64,000 bases of DNA, from contig NZ_JAJKFK010000005.1 of assembly GCF_021653975.1 (NCBI RefSeq), positions 309,696 to 373,695 on the forward strand, read 5' to 3'. The translations under genes and the position numbers were made by a program. Under the pieces are notes generated by a model. The model saw nothing but the letters and a program-made list of their open reading frames with translations, was not told the origin of the DNA and ran no database searches. Of this stretch, positions 44,426 through 53,212 are shown piece after piece (the stretch's first letter is position 1; every line of letters begins with the position of its first letter). This DNA comes from Amycolatopsis sp. GM8. Its GTDB lineage: Bacteria > Actinomycetota > Actinomycetes > Mycobacteriales > Pseudonocardiaceae.

Positions 44426-46083
44426 GCGAGACCCTCCGCGAAGGGGCCGAGCGCGAGCGCGGGAATGAACGTCAGCGCCGCGACGAGGATGATGGTGCCG
44501 GCCAGCATCGAACCGAAGAGCGGGCCCGTGGTGGGCAGCGTCCCCGAGGTCTCGGGGACCTTCTTCTGCTTGGCCAGCGCGCCGGCGAGACAGAGCGTGG
44601 CCAGGATCGGCACGAACCGGCCGATCAGCATCGCCACGCCCAGCGAGGACTGGAACCAGTCGCTGGTCACGGTGATGCCGGCGAACGCGCTGCCGTTGTT
44701 GTTCGAGGCCGAGGCATAGGCGTAGAGCAGTTCGGACAGCCCGTGCGCGCCGCTGTTGTTGAGCGCCGACGTGGTGTCCGGCAACAGCAAGGCCGCACCG
44801 GCGCCGAGCAGCACCACGGTCGGCATCGCGAGGATCGAGATCGCGGCCGTGGTCACCTCGGTCTTGCCGAGCTTCTTGCCCAGGTACTCGGGCGTGCGGC
44901 CGACCATCAGGCCGGCCAGGAACATCGCGATGACCGCGACCACGAGGATGCCGTACAGGCCGGTGCCGACCCCGCCCGGCGCGACTTCGCCGAGCAGCAT
45001 GTTCAGCAGCGGACCACCGCCGCCGAGGCCGGAGAAGCTGTCGTGCCACGAGTTCACCGCGCCGGTCGAGGTGCCGGTGGTGCTCGTCGCGAAGATCGAG
45101 GACGCGGAGATGCCGAAGCGTTGTTCCTTGCCTTCGAGATTCGCGCCGGCGAGCAGTGCGGCGGGACCGTTCGGGTGTGTCTCGGCGAGCCAGACCCACG
45201 CCAGCACGGCGGCCCAGATGCCACCCATCACCGAAACCAGGACGTAGCCCTGCTTGCGGTTGCCGACCATGGTGCCGAAGGTGCGGGTCAGCGCGACCGG
45301 GACGACCAGCAGCAGGAAGATCTCGATGAGGTCGGTCCACGCGGTCGGGTTCTCGAACGGGTGCGCGGAGTTGGCGTTGAAGATGCCGCCGCCGTTGGTG
45401 CCGAGTTCCTTGATGGCCTCCTGGCTCGCCGTCGGCGCCAGCGCGATCGTGTTCTGCGCGCCGCCGGGGCCCGTCACGTCCACACCGGACTTGAGGCTCT
45501 GCGTGACGCCCATCGCGATCAGCACGATCGCGAACACGACCGAGATCGGCAGCAGGATGCGGACGGCACCGCGGGTCAGGTCGACCCAGAAGTTGCCGAG
45601 CCGGTCGGTCCGCCGCCGCACGAACCCGCGCACGAGCGCGATCGCCACCGCGAGCCCGACCGCCGCCGACAGGAAGTTCTGCACGGTCAGGCCGACCATC
45701 TGGACGGTGTCGCCCATGGTGGTTTCCGGCACGTAGGACTGCCAGTTCGTGTTCGTGACGAAGCTGACGGCCGTGTTGAAGGCGACGGCGGGGCTCACCG
45801 CGCCGCGGCCGAAGCTCAGCGGCAGGAACGCCTGCAGGCGCTGCAGCAGGTAGAGGAACACGATCGAGACGAACGAGAAGCCCAGTACGCCCATGGCGTA
45901 GGTGGGCCAGCGCTGCTCGGCGTCCGGCTTGACCCGGAACAGCTTGTACAGCCCCCGTTCGACGGCCAGGTGCTTCTCACTGGTGAACACCCTGGCCATG
46001 TAGTCGCCGAGCGGTTTGTAGACCACCGCGAGGGCGACGAGGAGTATGCCGACCTGGACCAGGCCGGCAGCGACGTCGCTCAT
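44422..46083 (-). CDS. kdpA: Potassium-transporting ATPase subunit KdpA
   Basis: The 553-residue K+-binding channel-like subunit with about 10 membrane segments. [15 protein letters not shown] resembles a selectivity-filter loop, and [21 protein letters not shown] another pore loop. It starts at ATG directly after the kdpF stop with no gap. It couples to KdpB for high-affinity import. Confidence 0.96.
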   Translation of the reverse strand: MSDVAAGLVQVGILLVALAVVYKPLGDYMARVFTSEKHLAVERGLYKLFRVKPDAEQRWPTYAMGVLGFSFVSIVFLYLLQRLQAFLPLSFGRGAVSPAVAFNTAVSFVTNTNWQSYVPETTMGDTVQMVGLTVQNFLSAAVGLAVAIALVRGFVRRRTDRLGNFWVDLTRGAVRILLPISVVFAIVLIAMGVTQSLKSGVDVTGPGGAQNTIALAPTASQEAIKELGTNGGGIFNANSAHPFENPTAWTDLIEIFLLLVVPVALTRTFGTMVGNRKQGYVLVSVMGGIWAAVLAWVWLAETHPNGPAALLAGANLEGKEQRFGISASSIFATSTTGTSTGAVNSWHDSFSGLGGGGPLLNMLLGEVAPGGVGTGLYGILVVAVIAMFLAGLMVGRTPEYLGKKLGKTEVTTAAISILAMPTVVLLGAGAALLLPDTTSALNNSGAHGLSELLYAYASASNNNGSAFAGITVTSDWFQSSLGVAMLIGRFVPILATLCLAGALAKQKKVPETSGTLPTTGPLFGSMLAGTIILVAALTFIPALALGPFAEGLA

Positions 46084-46185
46084 CTAGAACTTCTCCGGCC
46101 TGATCAATGCGAGGAACAGGTAGACGATCAATCCGAGTGCCAGCACGCCGGCCACGACGTTGGCCACCACGCCCGTGCCACTCAC
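46084..46185 (-). CDS. kdpF: Potassium-transporting ATPase subunit KdpF
   Basis: A 33-residue one-helix lipid-like stabiliser of KdpFABC. VAGVLALGLIVYLFLALIRP is the single membrane segment followed by the typical short basic end. The GTG start has GGAGAA upstream and overlaps the TGA of the preceding 27-residue ORF. Confidence 0.88.
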   Translation of the reverse strand: MSGTGVVANVVAGVLALGLIVYLFLALIRPEKF

Positions 46186-46265
46186 AGCTTCTCCAGTCCG
46201 CGCAGCGTGAGGGCGAGCACCGCGAACACGGCGATCAGCAGCACGGCGTACAGCAAGTCCGCCAC
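46182..46265 (-). CDS. 27-residue membrane peptide upstream of kdpF
   Basis: A short ORF, easily missed: GTG start at 46265 preceded by AAAGGTG, TGA at 46182-46184 overlapping the kdpF GTG. The product is a single hydrophobic helix (DLLYAVLLIAVFAVLALTL) ending RGLEKL. Its position as first gene of the kdp operon and the start-stop overlap suggest it is translated. A similar small membrane peptide next to kdpF is, from memory, seen in other actinobacteria; function unknown. Confidence 0.65.
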   Translation of the reverse strand: MADLLYAVLLIAVFAVLALTLRGLEKL

Positions 46266-46531
46266 TTCGCACCTTTCATAGCGGGTCACCCGACTGGCGA
46301 CCGCTCCGGCAACACTGTGCGGCCGCCGAGCACGCGGATGACCTGCTCTGACGGCCTCTTGATGCGTACTTCCAGCGCCTTTACGCGTTCTTGACGCCCG
46401 GTGAGACCGGACACACCGAGCGTAATGGGACCCGGCAGAACCGGCATTTCGCGCAGACAGCGAACGCTCAGTTGTGTTACCACTGCGTTACGCATACTTG
46501 TAGTCGCTAAGCAAATGGGAGGCAGTGACGT
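46266..46531. promoter_or_regulatory. Divergent kdp/asnB intergenic region
   Basis: This 266-bp gap holds the promoters of kdp (minus) and asnB (plus). On the kdp side TCTTGATGC (46357) and TCTTGACGC (46389) are direct repeats 32 bp apart, candidates for KdpE binding. On the asnB side lie the palindrome TGCGTTACGCA (46484-46494) and a CATACT -10-like hexamer at 46493. A weak TTGTGT is 15 bp upstream of it. No RNA switch was recognised. Confidence 0.4.
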
Positions 46532-48370
46532 ATGTGCGGTATCACCGGCTGGGTTTCCTTCGACGCCGATCTCACCCAGCAGCGCAGGACCCTCGACGCG
46601 ATGACGGAGACGATGTCCTGCCGCGGTCCGGACGACGAGGGCACCTGGATCGCGCCACACGCCGCGCTGGGACACCGGCGGCTGGCGATCATCGACCTGC
46701 CCGGCGGCCGCCAGCCGATGTCGCTGCGCACGCCCACCGGTGAGATCGCGCTGGTCTACAGCGGGGAGACCTACAACTTCACCGAACTGCGCGAGCAGCT
46801 CGCCGGCCTCGGCCACAAGTTCGAGACCGACAGCGACACCGAGGTCGTGCTGCACGGCTATCTCGAATGGGGCGAGGCCCTCGCCGACCATCTCAACGGC
46901 ATGTACGCCTTCGCGATCTGGGACGCCCGCGACGAGAAGCTCGTGATGATCCGCGACCGGATGGGCATCAAGCCGTTCTACTACTACCCCACCCGCGACG
47001 GCGTGCTGTTCGGCTCCGAACCCAAGGCGATCCTCGCGAACCCGCTGGCCCGCCGGGTGGTCGACACCGAAGGCCTGCGCGAGCTGTTCACGTTCGTCAA
47101 GACGCCGGGCTGGGCGATGTGGCAGGGTATGCGCGAGGTCGAGCCGGGCACCATCGTCCGGGTCGACTCCTCCGGCACGCACACGCGCACCTACTGGAAG
47201 CTCGACGCGGTCCCGCACACCGACGACCAGGAGACCACCGTCGCCCGGGTGCGCGAGCTGATGACCGACATCGTGCACCGGCAACTCGTCGCCGACGTGC
47301 CGCGCTGCGTGCTGCTGTCCGGCGGCCTCGATTCCAGCGCCGTCACCGGTCTCGCCGCCGCGAGGCTGGCTGAACGGGGCGAACAACTGCGCACGTTCTC
47401 GGTCGATTTCTTCGGGCAGGAGGAAAACTTCCAGCCCGACGAGATGCGCGGCACCCCGGATTCGCCGTTCATCCGCGACGTCGCGAAGCTCGTCGGCTCG
47501 AAGCACGAGGACGTCGTGCTCGACCCGGCCGCGCTCAGCGATCCCGAGGTGCGCCGCGCGGTCATCACCGCCCGCGACATCCCGGCCGGCCTCGGCGACA
47601 TGGACACCTCGTTGTACCTGCTGTTCAAGGCGATCCGGGGCGAGTCGACGGTCGCGTTGTCGGGCGAGTCGGCCGACGAGGTGTTCGGCGGCTACCGCTG
47701 GTTCCACGACGAGACGGCCCGCAACGCCGACACGTTCCCGTGGCTGGCGTACCAGACTGGTCTGAACCAGCGGCCGGAGACCGTGCGCGAGGACCTGTGG
47801 CAGACGCTTTCCGTGGAGGACTATGTCGCCGACCAGTACCGGACCGCCGTGGCGCGGGTCGACCACATCGACGGCGCGAGCGAGTTCGAGCGGCGCATGC
47901 GGACGGTGTGCCACCTGCACCTGACCCGGTTCGTGCGGATGCTGCTGGACCGCAAGGACCGTGCGTCGATGGCCGTCGGTCTCGAGGTACGCGTGCCGTT
48001 CTGCGACCACCGGCTCGTGGAGTACGTCTACAACACCCCGTGGTCGTTGAAGTCGTTCGACGGCAGGGAAAAGAGCCTGCTGCGGCACGCCACGAAGCAT
48101 GTCCTGCCACCGTCCGTTGTGGACCGCGTGAAGAGCCCGTATCCGTCCACTCAGGACCCCGGCTACGCGGCGGCGCTGCAGCAGCAGGCGAAGGAAGTGC
48201 TCGCCGAGCGGGACAACCCGGTGTTCGCCGTGATGGACCAGAACTGGCTGACCTCTGCAGTGGCGGCCGACCCGGGTTCGATCGACCAGTTCACCCGGCA
48301 CGGCCTCGACCGGGTGCTCGATCTGCACCACTGGTTCGACATCTACCGGCCGGAGCTGCAGCTGGGGTGA
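46532..48370 (+). CDS. asnB: Asparagine synthase (glutamine-hydrolysing)
   Basis: A 612-residue AsnB. The N-terminal nucleophile Cys2 is in MCGITGW; the glutaminase domain continues to about residue 210 (CRGPDDEGTW, YNFTELREQL, YAFAIWD). The synthase domain has the PP-loop LLSGGLDSS and SGESADEVFGGY. It makes asparagine from aspartate, glutamine and ATP. RBS GGGAGG precedes the ATG. It is not obviously part of a pathway cluster. Confidence 0.95.
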   Translation: MCGITGWVSFDADLTQQRRTLDAMTETMSCRGPDDEGTWIAPHAALGHRRLAIIDLPGGRQPMSLRTPTGEIALVYSGETYNFTELREQLAGLGHKFETDSDTEVVLHGYLEWGEALADHLNGMYAFAIWDARDEKLVMIRDRMGIKPFYYYPTRDGVLFGSEPKAILANPLARRVVDTEGLRELFTFVKTPGWAMWQGMREVEPGTIVRVDSSGTHTRTYWKLDAVPHTDDQETTVARVRELMTDIVHRQLVADVPRCVLLSGGLDSSAVTGLAAARLAERGEQLRTFSVDFFGQEENFQPDEMRGTPDSPFIRDVAKLVGSKHEDVVLDPAALSDPEVRRAVITARDIPAGLGDMDTSLYLLFKAIRGESTVALSGESADEVFGGYRWFHDETARNADTFPWLAYQTGLNQRPETVREDLWQTLSVEDYVADQYRTAVARVDHIDGASEFERRMRTVCHLHLTRFVRMLLDRKDRASMAVGLEVRVPFCDHRLVEYVYNTPWSLKSFDGREKSLLRHATKHVLPPSVVDRVKSPYPSTQDPGYAAALQQQAKEVLAERDNPVFAVMDQNWLTSAVAADPGSIDQFTRHGLDRVLDLHHWFDIYRPELQLG

Positions 48371-48462
48371 GCGGCGGCACACCTGAAAATTCGCTGTGAA
48401 ATCCCGGCATAAGGCACAACCGGCATGGGGTATCCGTTGAACACGGCAGAGAGGTGAGAGAG

Positions 48463-48984
48463 ATGACCACAGCCTTCACACAGACCGCGTTCAGCAATGC
48501 TCCCGCGAACCCGAAGCTGCCGACACTGCCCACCGGGTGGCCGATCGGGTCGTACGCCTCGTACGAAGAGGCCCAGCGGGCGGTGGACCACCTTGCCGAT
48601 TCCGACTTCCCGGTGGCCGACCTGACGATCGTCGGCGTCGAGCCGATGCTCGTCGAGCGTGTCGCCGGCAAGCTCAGCTGGGGCCGGGTGCTCGGTAGCG
48701 CCGCGATGTCGGGTGCCTGGTTCGGTTTGTTCGTCGGGCTGCTGCTGAGCCTGTTCAGCACCGGCGCCGGGATCCTGCCGATCCTGATCGGACTGGTCGC
48801 CGGTGTCGGGTTCAGCGTGGTCTTCGCGGCGCTGAGCTACGGCGCCACCCGCGGCCGCCGGGATTTCGTGTCGCAGAGCCAGCTCGTGGCGCGGCGGTAC
48901 GACGTGCTGAGCCAGCCGCGTAACGCCGAGCGTGGCCGGGAGCTGCTGTCCACCATGGCCGCGCACGCGGGGTTGAACAGCTAG
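48463..48984 (+). CDS. General-stress-type membrane protein
   Basis: A 173-residue protein. An N-terminal soluble domain (YASYEEAQRAVDHLADSDFP, VADLTIVGVEPMLVERV) resembles the YflT/general stress protein 17M domain. Then two hydrophobic segments (GAWFGLFVGLLLSLF, ILPILIGLVAGVGFSVVF) follow. The ATG at 48463 lies after a GAGAGGTGAGAG region. It is a monocistronic gene followed by a terminator. Confidence 0.75.
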   Translation: MTTAFTQTAFSNAPANPKLPTLPTGWPIGSYASYEEAQRAVDHLADSDFPVADLTIVGVEPMLVERVAGKLSWGRVLGSAAMSGAWFGLFVGLLLSLFSTGAGILPILIGLVAGVGFSVVFAALSYGATRGRRDFVSQSQLVARRYDVLSQPRNAERGRELLSTMAAHAGLNS

Positions 48985-48996
48985 GTAGTGCCTTCG

Positions 48997-49031
48997 GAGG
49001 GCCTCGCTCGCTTCGGCGGCGCGGGGCCCTC
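48997..49031. terminator. Bidirectional intrinsic terminator candidate
   Basis: GAGGGCCTCGC (48997-49007) pairs with GCGGGGCCCTC (49021-49031) in an 11-bp stem with one G-U pair. It separates the convergent stress-protein gene (stop 48984) and mutM (stop 49034). No strong U-tract follows, as is common in actinobacteria. Confidence 0.6.
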
Positions 49032-49033
49032 TT

Positions 49034-49894
49034 CTACTTGCGGCGGGGGCGCGGCTGGCAGCGCGGGCAGAAGTACGAGGAGCGGTTCATGAACGGCTCG
49101 CGGCGGATCGGGGTGCCACAGCGGGGGCAGGGCCGGTCGGCCTGGCCGTACACGTTGAGCGACCGCTCGAAGTAGCCGGACTGGCCGTTTACGTTGACAT
49201 ACAAGGCATCGAACGACGTGCCGCCGGCTTTGAGAGCCTCGGCCATGACGTCGGCCGCCGACTCGAGAAGCAGGGTGCCCTGCGCGTTGGTGAGCTTCTC
49301 CGTTAGTCGCGACCAATGCAGCTTCGCGCGCCAGAGCGCTTCGTCGGCGTAGATGTTGCCGACCCCGGAGACCAGGGTTTGATCGAGGAGCGCGCGCTTG
49401 ACCTCGGTGCGCCGCGAGCGCAGGGCTCGGACCGCCTGCTTCGGGTCGAACTGGGGGTCCATCGGATCGCGGCCGATGTGCGCGATCGTCGACGGGAGGA
49501 GTTCACCGTCGGCGTCGACGAGATCGGACAGCGCGAACCCACCGAACGTCCGCTGGTCGACGAAGCGCAATTCCGGCCCGCCGTCGGTGAAGCGGACGCG
49601 CACCCGGAGGTGCTTCTCGTCGGGTTCGCCTTCGGGCTGGACGAGCATCTGCCCGCTCATGCCGAGATGCGCGAGAAGGGCTTCCTTGTCGGACAGCTCG
49701 AGCCACAGATACTTGCCACGCCTGCGCGCGGCTTCGATGCGGGCGCCGGCGAGCCGGCCGGTGAAGTCCTCGGGCCCGAGCGCGTGCCGCCGGATCGCGC
49801 GCGGATGCAACACGTCGACCCGCGCGATGACGCGACCGGCCACATGCGCCTGCAACCCGGCGCGGACCACCTCGACCTCGGGAAGCTCAGGCAC
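49034..49894 (-). CDS. mutM: Formamidopyrimidine-DNA glycosylase
   Basis: A 286-residue base-excision repair enzyme that removes 8-oxoguanine. The N-terminal MPELPEVE gives the catalytic Pro2 and Glu3. [13 protein letters not shown] is the helix-two-turn-helix, and the C-terminal zinc finger is [11 protein letters not shown] to CPRCQ. GTG start. It belongs to the rnc-mutM group and is followed by a terminator. Confidence 0.96.
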   Translation of the reverse strand: MPELPEVEVVRAGLQAHVAGRVIARVDVLHPRAIRRHALGPEDFTGRLAGARIEAARRRGKYLWLELSDKEALLAHLGMSGQMLVQPEGEPDEKHLRVRVRFTDGGPELRFVDQRTFGGFALSDLVDADGELLPSTIAHIGRDPMDPQFDPKQAVRALRSRRTEVKRALLDQTLVSGVGNIYADEALWRAKLHWSRLTEKLTNAQGTLLLESAADVMAEALKAGGTSFDALYVNVNGQSGYFERSLNVYGQADRPCPRCGTPIRREPFMNRSSYFCPRCQPRPRRK

Positions 49895-49919
49895 GACACC
49901 AGATTACTGTCCGCCCCGC

Positions 49920-50066
49920 GAGTCCGACGCTGGAGACGCCGAGTCCGACGCTGGAGACGCCGAGTCCGACGCTGGAGACGCCGAGTCCGACGCTCCAGAC
50001 CGCGAGTCGGACACTGGAGACGGCGAGTTCTACGCTCGCGCCGCCGAGTCCGACGTTCGCGGCATC
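49920..50066. repeat. Seven tandem 21-bp units between mutM and rnc
   Basis: Units begin at 49920, 49941, 49962, 49983, 50004, 50025 and 50046 with no gaps. The first three are identical (core GAGTCCGACGCTGG) and the rest degenerate. They fill the gap between rnc (stop at 50071) and mutM (start 49894) in the transcription direction of both. The unit has no direct-repeat/spacer pattern of CRISPR type. Confidence 0.9.
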
Positions 50067-50070
50067 CCCG

Positions 50071-50808
50071 CTACTCGTCGTCCTGGTTGAGTTCCTCGTT
50101 CAGGGAGCGCCAGGCCGTCTCGGCGGCCTTCTGTTCCGCTTCCTTCTTCGTGGTGCCCTCTCCGTGACCGAGGTCCCGGCCGGCGATGAGCACCGTCGCG
50201 CTGAACTCCTTGCGGTGGTCCGGACCGGTGTCCTCGACCTTGTACTCGGGCACGCCGAGACCCGCCGACGCGGTCAGCTCCTGCAGGCTCGTCTTCCAGT
50301 CCAGCCCGGCCCCGCGCAGCGGCGCCTCGGCCAGCAGTGTGTCGAACAGCCGGTGCACGAGCATGCGCCCGCCCTCGATGCCCTGCGCGAGGTACACCGC
50401 GCCGATCATCGCTTCGAGGCCGTCGGCGAGGATGCTCGCCTTGTCCCGGCCACCGGTGAGCTCCTCACCCTTGCCCAGCAGCAGATGCGCGCCGAGCCCG
50501 CCCTCGCCGAGCCCGCGGGCGACACCGGCCAGCGCGTGCATGTTGACGACGCTGGCACGCAGCTTCGCCAGCTGCCCCTCGGGCAGATCGGGGTGGGTGT
50601 TGTACAGGTGATCGGTGACGACGAGGCCGAGCACGGCGTCACCGAGGAACTCAAGCCGCTCGTTCGGCGGCAGCCCGCCGTTCTCGTAGGCGTACGAGCG
50701 GTGGGTCAGCGCAAGACGAAGCAGCTCGGCGTCCAGAGTGACGCCGAGCGCTTCCAGCAATGGCGCAGGGTCGGTCGCCGGGCCTCCCGGCTTCGACTTG
50801 CCCCCCAT
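50071..50808 (-). CDS. rnc: Ribonuclease III
   Basis: A 245-residue double-strand RNase. [12 protein letters not shown] (50-61) is the catalytic signature, and the C-terminal dsRBD ([34 protein letters not shown]) follows. It processes rRNA precursors. I start at MGGKSKPGG, 11 bp after rpmF. Confidence 0.96.
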   Translation of the reverse strand: MGGKSKPGGPATDPAPLLEALGVTLDAELLRLALTHRSYAYENGGLPPNERLEFLGDAVLGLVVTDHLYNTHPDLPEGQLAKLRASVVNMHALAGVARGLGEGGLGAHLLLGKGEELTGGRDKASILADGLEAMIGAVYLAQGIEGGRMLVHRLFDTLLAEAPLRGAGLDWKTSLQELTASAGLGVPEYKVEDTGPDHRKEFSATVLIAGRDLGHGEGTTKKEAEQKAAETAWRSLNEELNQDDE

Positions 50809-50819
50809 GTCGGTCAGCC

Positions 50820-51002
50820 TCAGGCTGGCTCGACGACCTGCCGACCGTCGTACTGGCCGCAGGTCGGGCAGGCCACGTGCTGCGGCTTCGGCTGCCGGCA
50901 GGCGCGGTTGGAACAGGGCACCAGCTGCACCGGGGCCGCTTTCCACGACGACCGGCGGGTGCGCGTGTTGGCGCGCGACATCTTCCGCTTCGGGACGGCC
51001 AC
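50820..51002 (-). CDS. rpmF: 50S ribosomal protein L32
   Basis: A 60-residue ribosomal protein: [16 protein letters not shown] is the universal L32 start; CSNRAC and CPTCG provide four cysteines for zinc. GTG start. It lies between the DUF177 protein and rnc, the usual order. Confidence 0.95.
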   Translation of the reverse strand: MAVPKRKMSRANTRTRRSSWKAAPVQLVPCSNRACRQPKPQHVACPTCGQYDGRQVVEPA

Positions 51003-51072
51003 GACTAACTCTCCTCGTTCAAGTCCACTCGCTGACGCGAGCCTGCTTACTGGCTGTGCGAGCTCGCGCTCG

Positions 51073-51660
51073 TCAGGCTTCCTGGTCCGGGCCGCCCGCC
51101 GGAGCGTCATCAAAACGCTCGACCAGCGCGGCCCACCGAGGATCTATGGTCTCATGCCCGTGTCCGGGCTTGAGATCGGCCCACTTCCCGCCGCACTCCG
51201 GGCACAGCCCGGCACAGTCTTCGCTGCACAACGGCACCTGCGGGAGGGCGAGCACGAGCGCGTCCCGGACGATCGGCTCGAGGTCGATCCGGTCGTTGAT
51301 CAGGTGGCTGACCTCGTCCTCTTCGGTGGTGGCCTCGGTGGTCGACTCGGGGTACGCGAACAGCTCGGTGAGGTCGATCTCGACGTCGCCGCCGATCGGG
51401 TCGAGGCAGCGGGAGCACTCGCCGGTGGTGTGCGCCGACGCGGTGCCCGTGACGAGCACACCCTCGACGACGGACTCCAGCAGCAGGTCGAGCTCGATCT
51501 CGGAGCCCTTGGGTACGGCGATCACACCCGGGACGCCCAGCTCGGTCCGCACCGGCGCACTCAGCCGCAGATCACGGCTCAGGCCCGGGCGACGCCCCAG
51601 CTCACGGGTATCGACCACCCACGGGTTACGGGTGTCGAGAGGACTCTTGTCGTCAGGCAT
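51073..51660 (-). CDS. DUF177 / YceD-family protein
   Basis: A 195-residue protein of the YceD group. [20 protein letters not shown] and [16 protein letters not shown] are the conserved cysteine blocks. Its adjacency to rpmF is nearly universal, and the family is linked to 23S rRNA metabolism in other bacteria. ATG start at 51660. Confidence 0.92.
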   Translation of the reverse strand: MPDDKSPLDTRNPWVVDTRELGRRPGLSRDLRLSAPVRTELGVPGVIAVPKGSEIELDLLLESVVEGVLVTGTASAHTTGECSRCLDPIGGDVEIDLTELFAYPESTTEATTEEDEVSHLINDRIDLEPIVRDALVLALPQVPLCSEDCAGLCPECGGKWADLKPGHGHETIDPRWAALVERFDDAPAGGPDQEA

Positions 51661-51906
51661 TTTCGACTCTGATCATCGGTGAGACAAGCAACCCCACCAG
51701 GTTACCGGCCGCGCCCTTGTTGTTTTCAAGCGGCGGAGCCGCTTGCTGTGGGCCGTCAACCCGCACCGCCGCGGGTTCTGAGGTGGTTCCTGGCGAGGAC
51801 AGCGCTGACGTGGTGAATTGGCATTCATGAGGAGGCGATCCCGGAGCCAGGGGCCGCCTCAGGTTCCGCCACCCGCACCGCCCCGCAAGCCGGTGCAAGA
51901 CATTCT
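51661..51906. promoter_or_regulatory. Intergenic region between sepIVA and the DUF177-rpmF operon
   Basis: A 246-bp gap with two hairpins: AAGCGGC-GGA-GCCGCTT (51728-51744) and AACCCGC-ACCGCC-GCGGGTT (51758-51777). They probably terminate sepIVA transcripts and the region presumably holds the DUF177 promoter. No gene of significance is seen here. Confidence 0.45.
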
Positions 51907-52626
51907 CTACGGCTGGAAGTCGTAGAGCGGGGTGCGCCCGGCCATGGTGGGCGGGGTGCGCAGGTGGTTGCGGCCGGAGTCGACGGTGCGCAGGGTCGTC
52001 GAGAGCAGCTCGGAGAACTCGGCGAGCTTGCCGTCCACGTACGCGTCGCACTCGACACGCTGGCGGTCGGCCTCGGCGTGGGCCTCGTCGACGATGCGGG
52101 CCGACTCGGCGTGCGCGGCCTGGACGACCTCGGTCTGCGAGACCAGCCGCGACTGCTCGTGCCGCCCGTCCTCGATGGCCCGCTCGTAACCGGCGCGGCC
52201 CGCCTCGATCATCCGCTCGGACTCGGCCCGCGAACGCTCCACGAGGTTCTGGTACTCGGCCTGCCCGGCGGCGACCATCCGCTCGGACTCGGCGTGCGCG
52301 TCGGCCATGATCTGCTCGGCACGCGCCCGCGCGTCCTCGATCATCCGCTGGGCCTCGTCGTTCGCGCCGGTGACGGTGGAGTCGGCCTCGGCGCGGGCGC
52401 CGTTGACCATCGCGTCGGACTCCGCGCGCGCCTTGTCGATCAGTTCGTCGCGTTTGTCGAGCACGTCCTGGGCGTCGTCGACTTCGCGCGGCAGCGCGTC
52501 CCGGACGTCGTCGAGAAGTTCGAGCACGTCGCCGCGCGGCACCACGCAGCTGGACGTCATCGGCACTCCCCGTGCCTCTTCCACGATCGTGACGAGTTCG
52601 TCGAGAGCCTCGAACACCCGGTACAC
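51907..52626 (-). CDS. DivIVA-like coiled-coil protein (SepIVA type)
   Basis: A 239-residue protein dominated by one long coiled coil (about 60-215) with Ala/Glu-rich heptads such as ARAEQIMADAHAESERM. The N-terminal 25 residues (FEALDELVTIVEEARGVP) resemble the mycobacterial septum factor SepIVA. It probably acts in polar growth/septation. GTG start. Confidence 0.85.
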   Translation of the reverse strand: MYRVFEALDELVTIVEEARGVPMTSSCVVPRGDVLELLDDVRDALPREVDDAQDVLDKRDELIDKARAESDAMVNGARAEADSTVTGANDEAQRMIEDARARAEQIMADAHAESERMVAAGQAEYQNLVERSRAESERMIEAGRAGYERAIEDGRHEQSRLVSQTEVVQAAHAESARIVDEAHAEADRQRVECDAYVDGKLAEFSELLSTTLRTVDSGRNHLRTPPTMAGRTPLYDFQP

Positions 52627-52715
52627 GGCAACTCCCTAGCTGGCCTTCCCCGCTGGCTCGTTCCAGTCTGCCGGGTCAGCGGGGAAAGGCCATGAACGAC
52701 ACACCTGTGGGAGTG

Positions 52716-53144
52716 TCAGGAATTGGTGTCGACCAGATCGAAGCTCTCGTAGTGGTCGGACGTGTAGAAGTACTCGCCGCCGCTGCCGGCGATGATCCGC
52801 CGGGCGCCGCGGTCGGGGCTGCCGGGAGTCTCCACTGTGTACTCGTGGTAGTAGCCGCTGGCGCAGTCCGGCAGCAGGCCCTCGCGGTTGGAGAACACCG
52901 TGCCGTCCTGTTTGTACGGGTACGGGCCGCCCTGCTGGATGAGGTCGTAGGTGTCGGTCGCCTCGGGCGGCAGCGAGCTGAGCGCGTCGACGGTGAAGCC
53001 CGAGGTGTCGCCGCACTCGGCCTGAGTGACGGCGGCCGGCGAGGCGACCGCCGCCTGCGCCGGTGCCGCGACGCCGAACCCGGCGAACAACGTGACGAGG
53101 AGAGCGAAGAGACCGGACAGCAAGCGGGAGCGTTTGTTGGTCAT
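52716..53144 (-). CDS. Secreted guanyl-specific ribonuclease (RNase Sa/N1-T1 family)
   Basis: A 142-residue preprotein with a signal peptide (residues 1-31, cleaving after APAQA) and a microbial RNase domain. GGPYPYKQDGTVFSNRE, YYHEYTVETPG (catalytic Glu), RGARRII (Arg) and SDHYESF (His) fit RNase Sa. The two cysteines lie at ECGD and LPDC, not at the positions of the RNase Sa disulfide. No barstar gene is adjacent. Confidence 0.92.
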   Translation of the reverse strand: MTNKRSRLLSGLFALLVTLFAGFGVAAPAQAAVASPAAVTQAECGDTSGFTVDALSSLPPEATDTYDLIQQGGPYPYKQDGTVFSNREGLLPDCASGYYHEYTVETPGSPDRGARRIIAGSGGEYFYTSDHYESFDLVDTNS

Positions 53145-53212
53145 TTTCGAACCGTAACCGGACCAGGTGGCCCCGCTGGAAAACTCCCGACGAACGGTGT
53201 CAGCCGTTCAGG

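Noticed and set aside
46266-46531. c-di-AMP (ydaO-type) riboswitch upstream of kdp
   Set aside because: No recognisable conserved elements or extended stem structure could be identified by eye.
49920-50066. Possible CRISPR array
   Set aside because: Units are contiguous 21-bp tandem repeats with no unique spacers and no cas genes.
52627-53212. Barstar-type inhibitor next to the secreted RNase
   Set aside because: The flanking gaps are under 90 bp and neighbouring genes are sepIVA and coaD.
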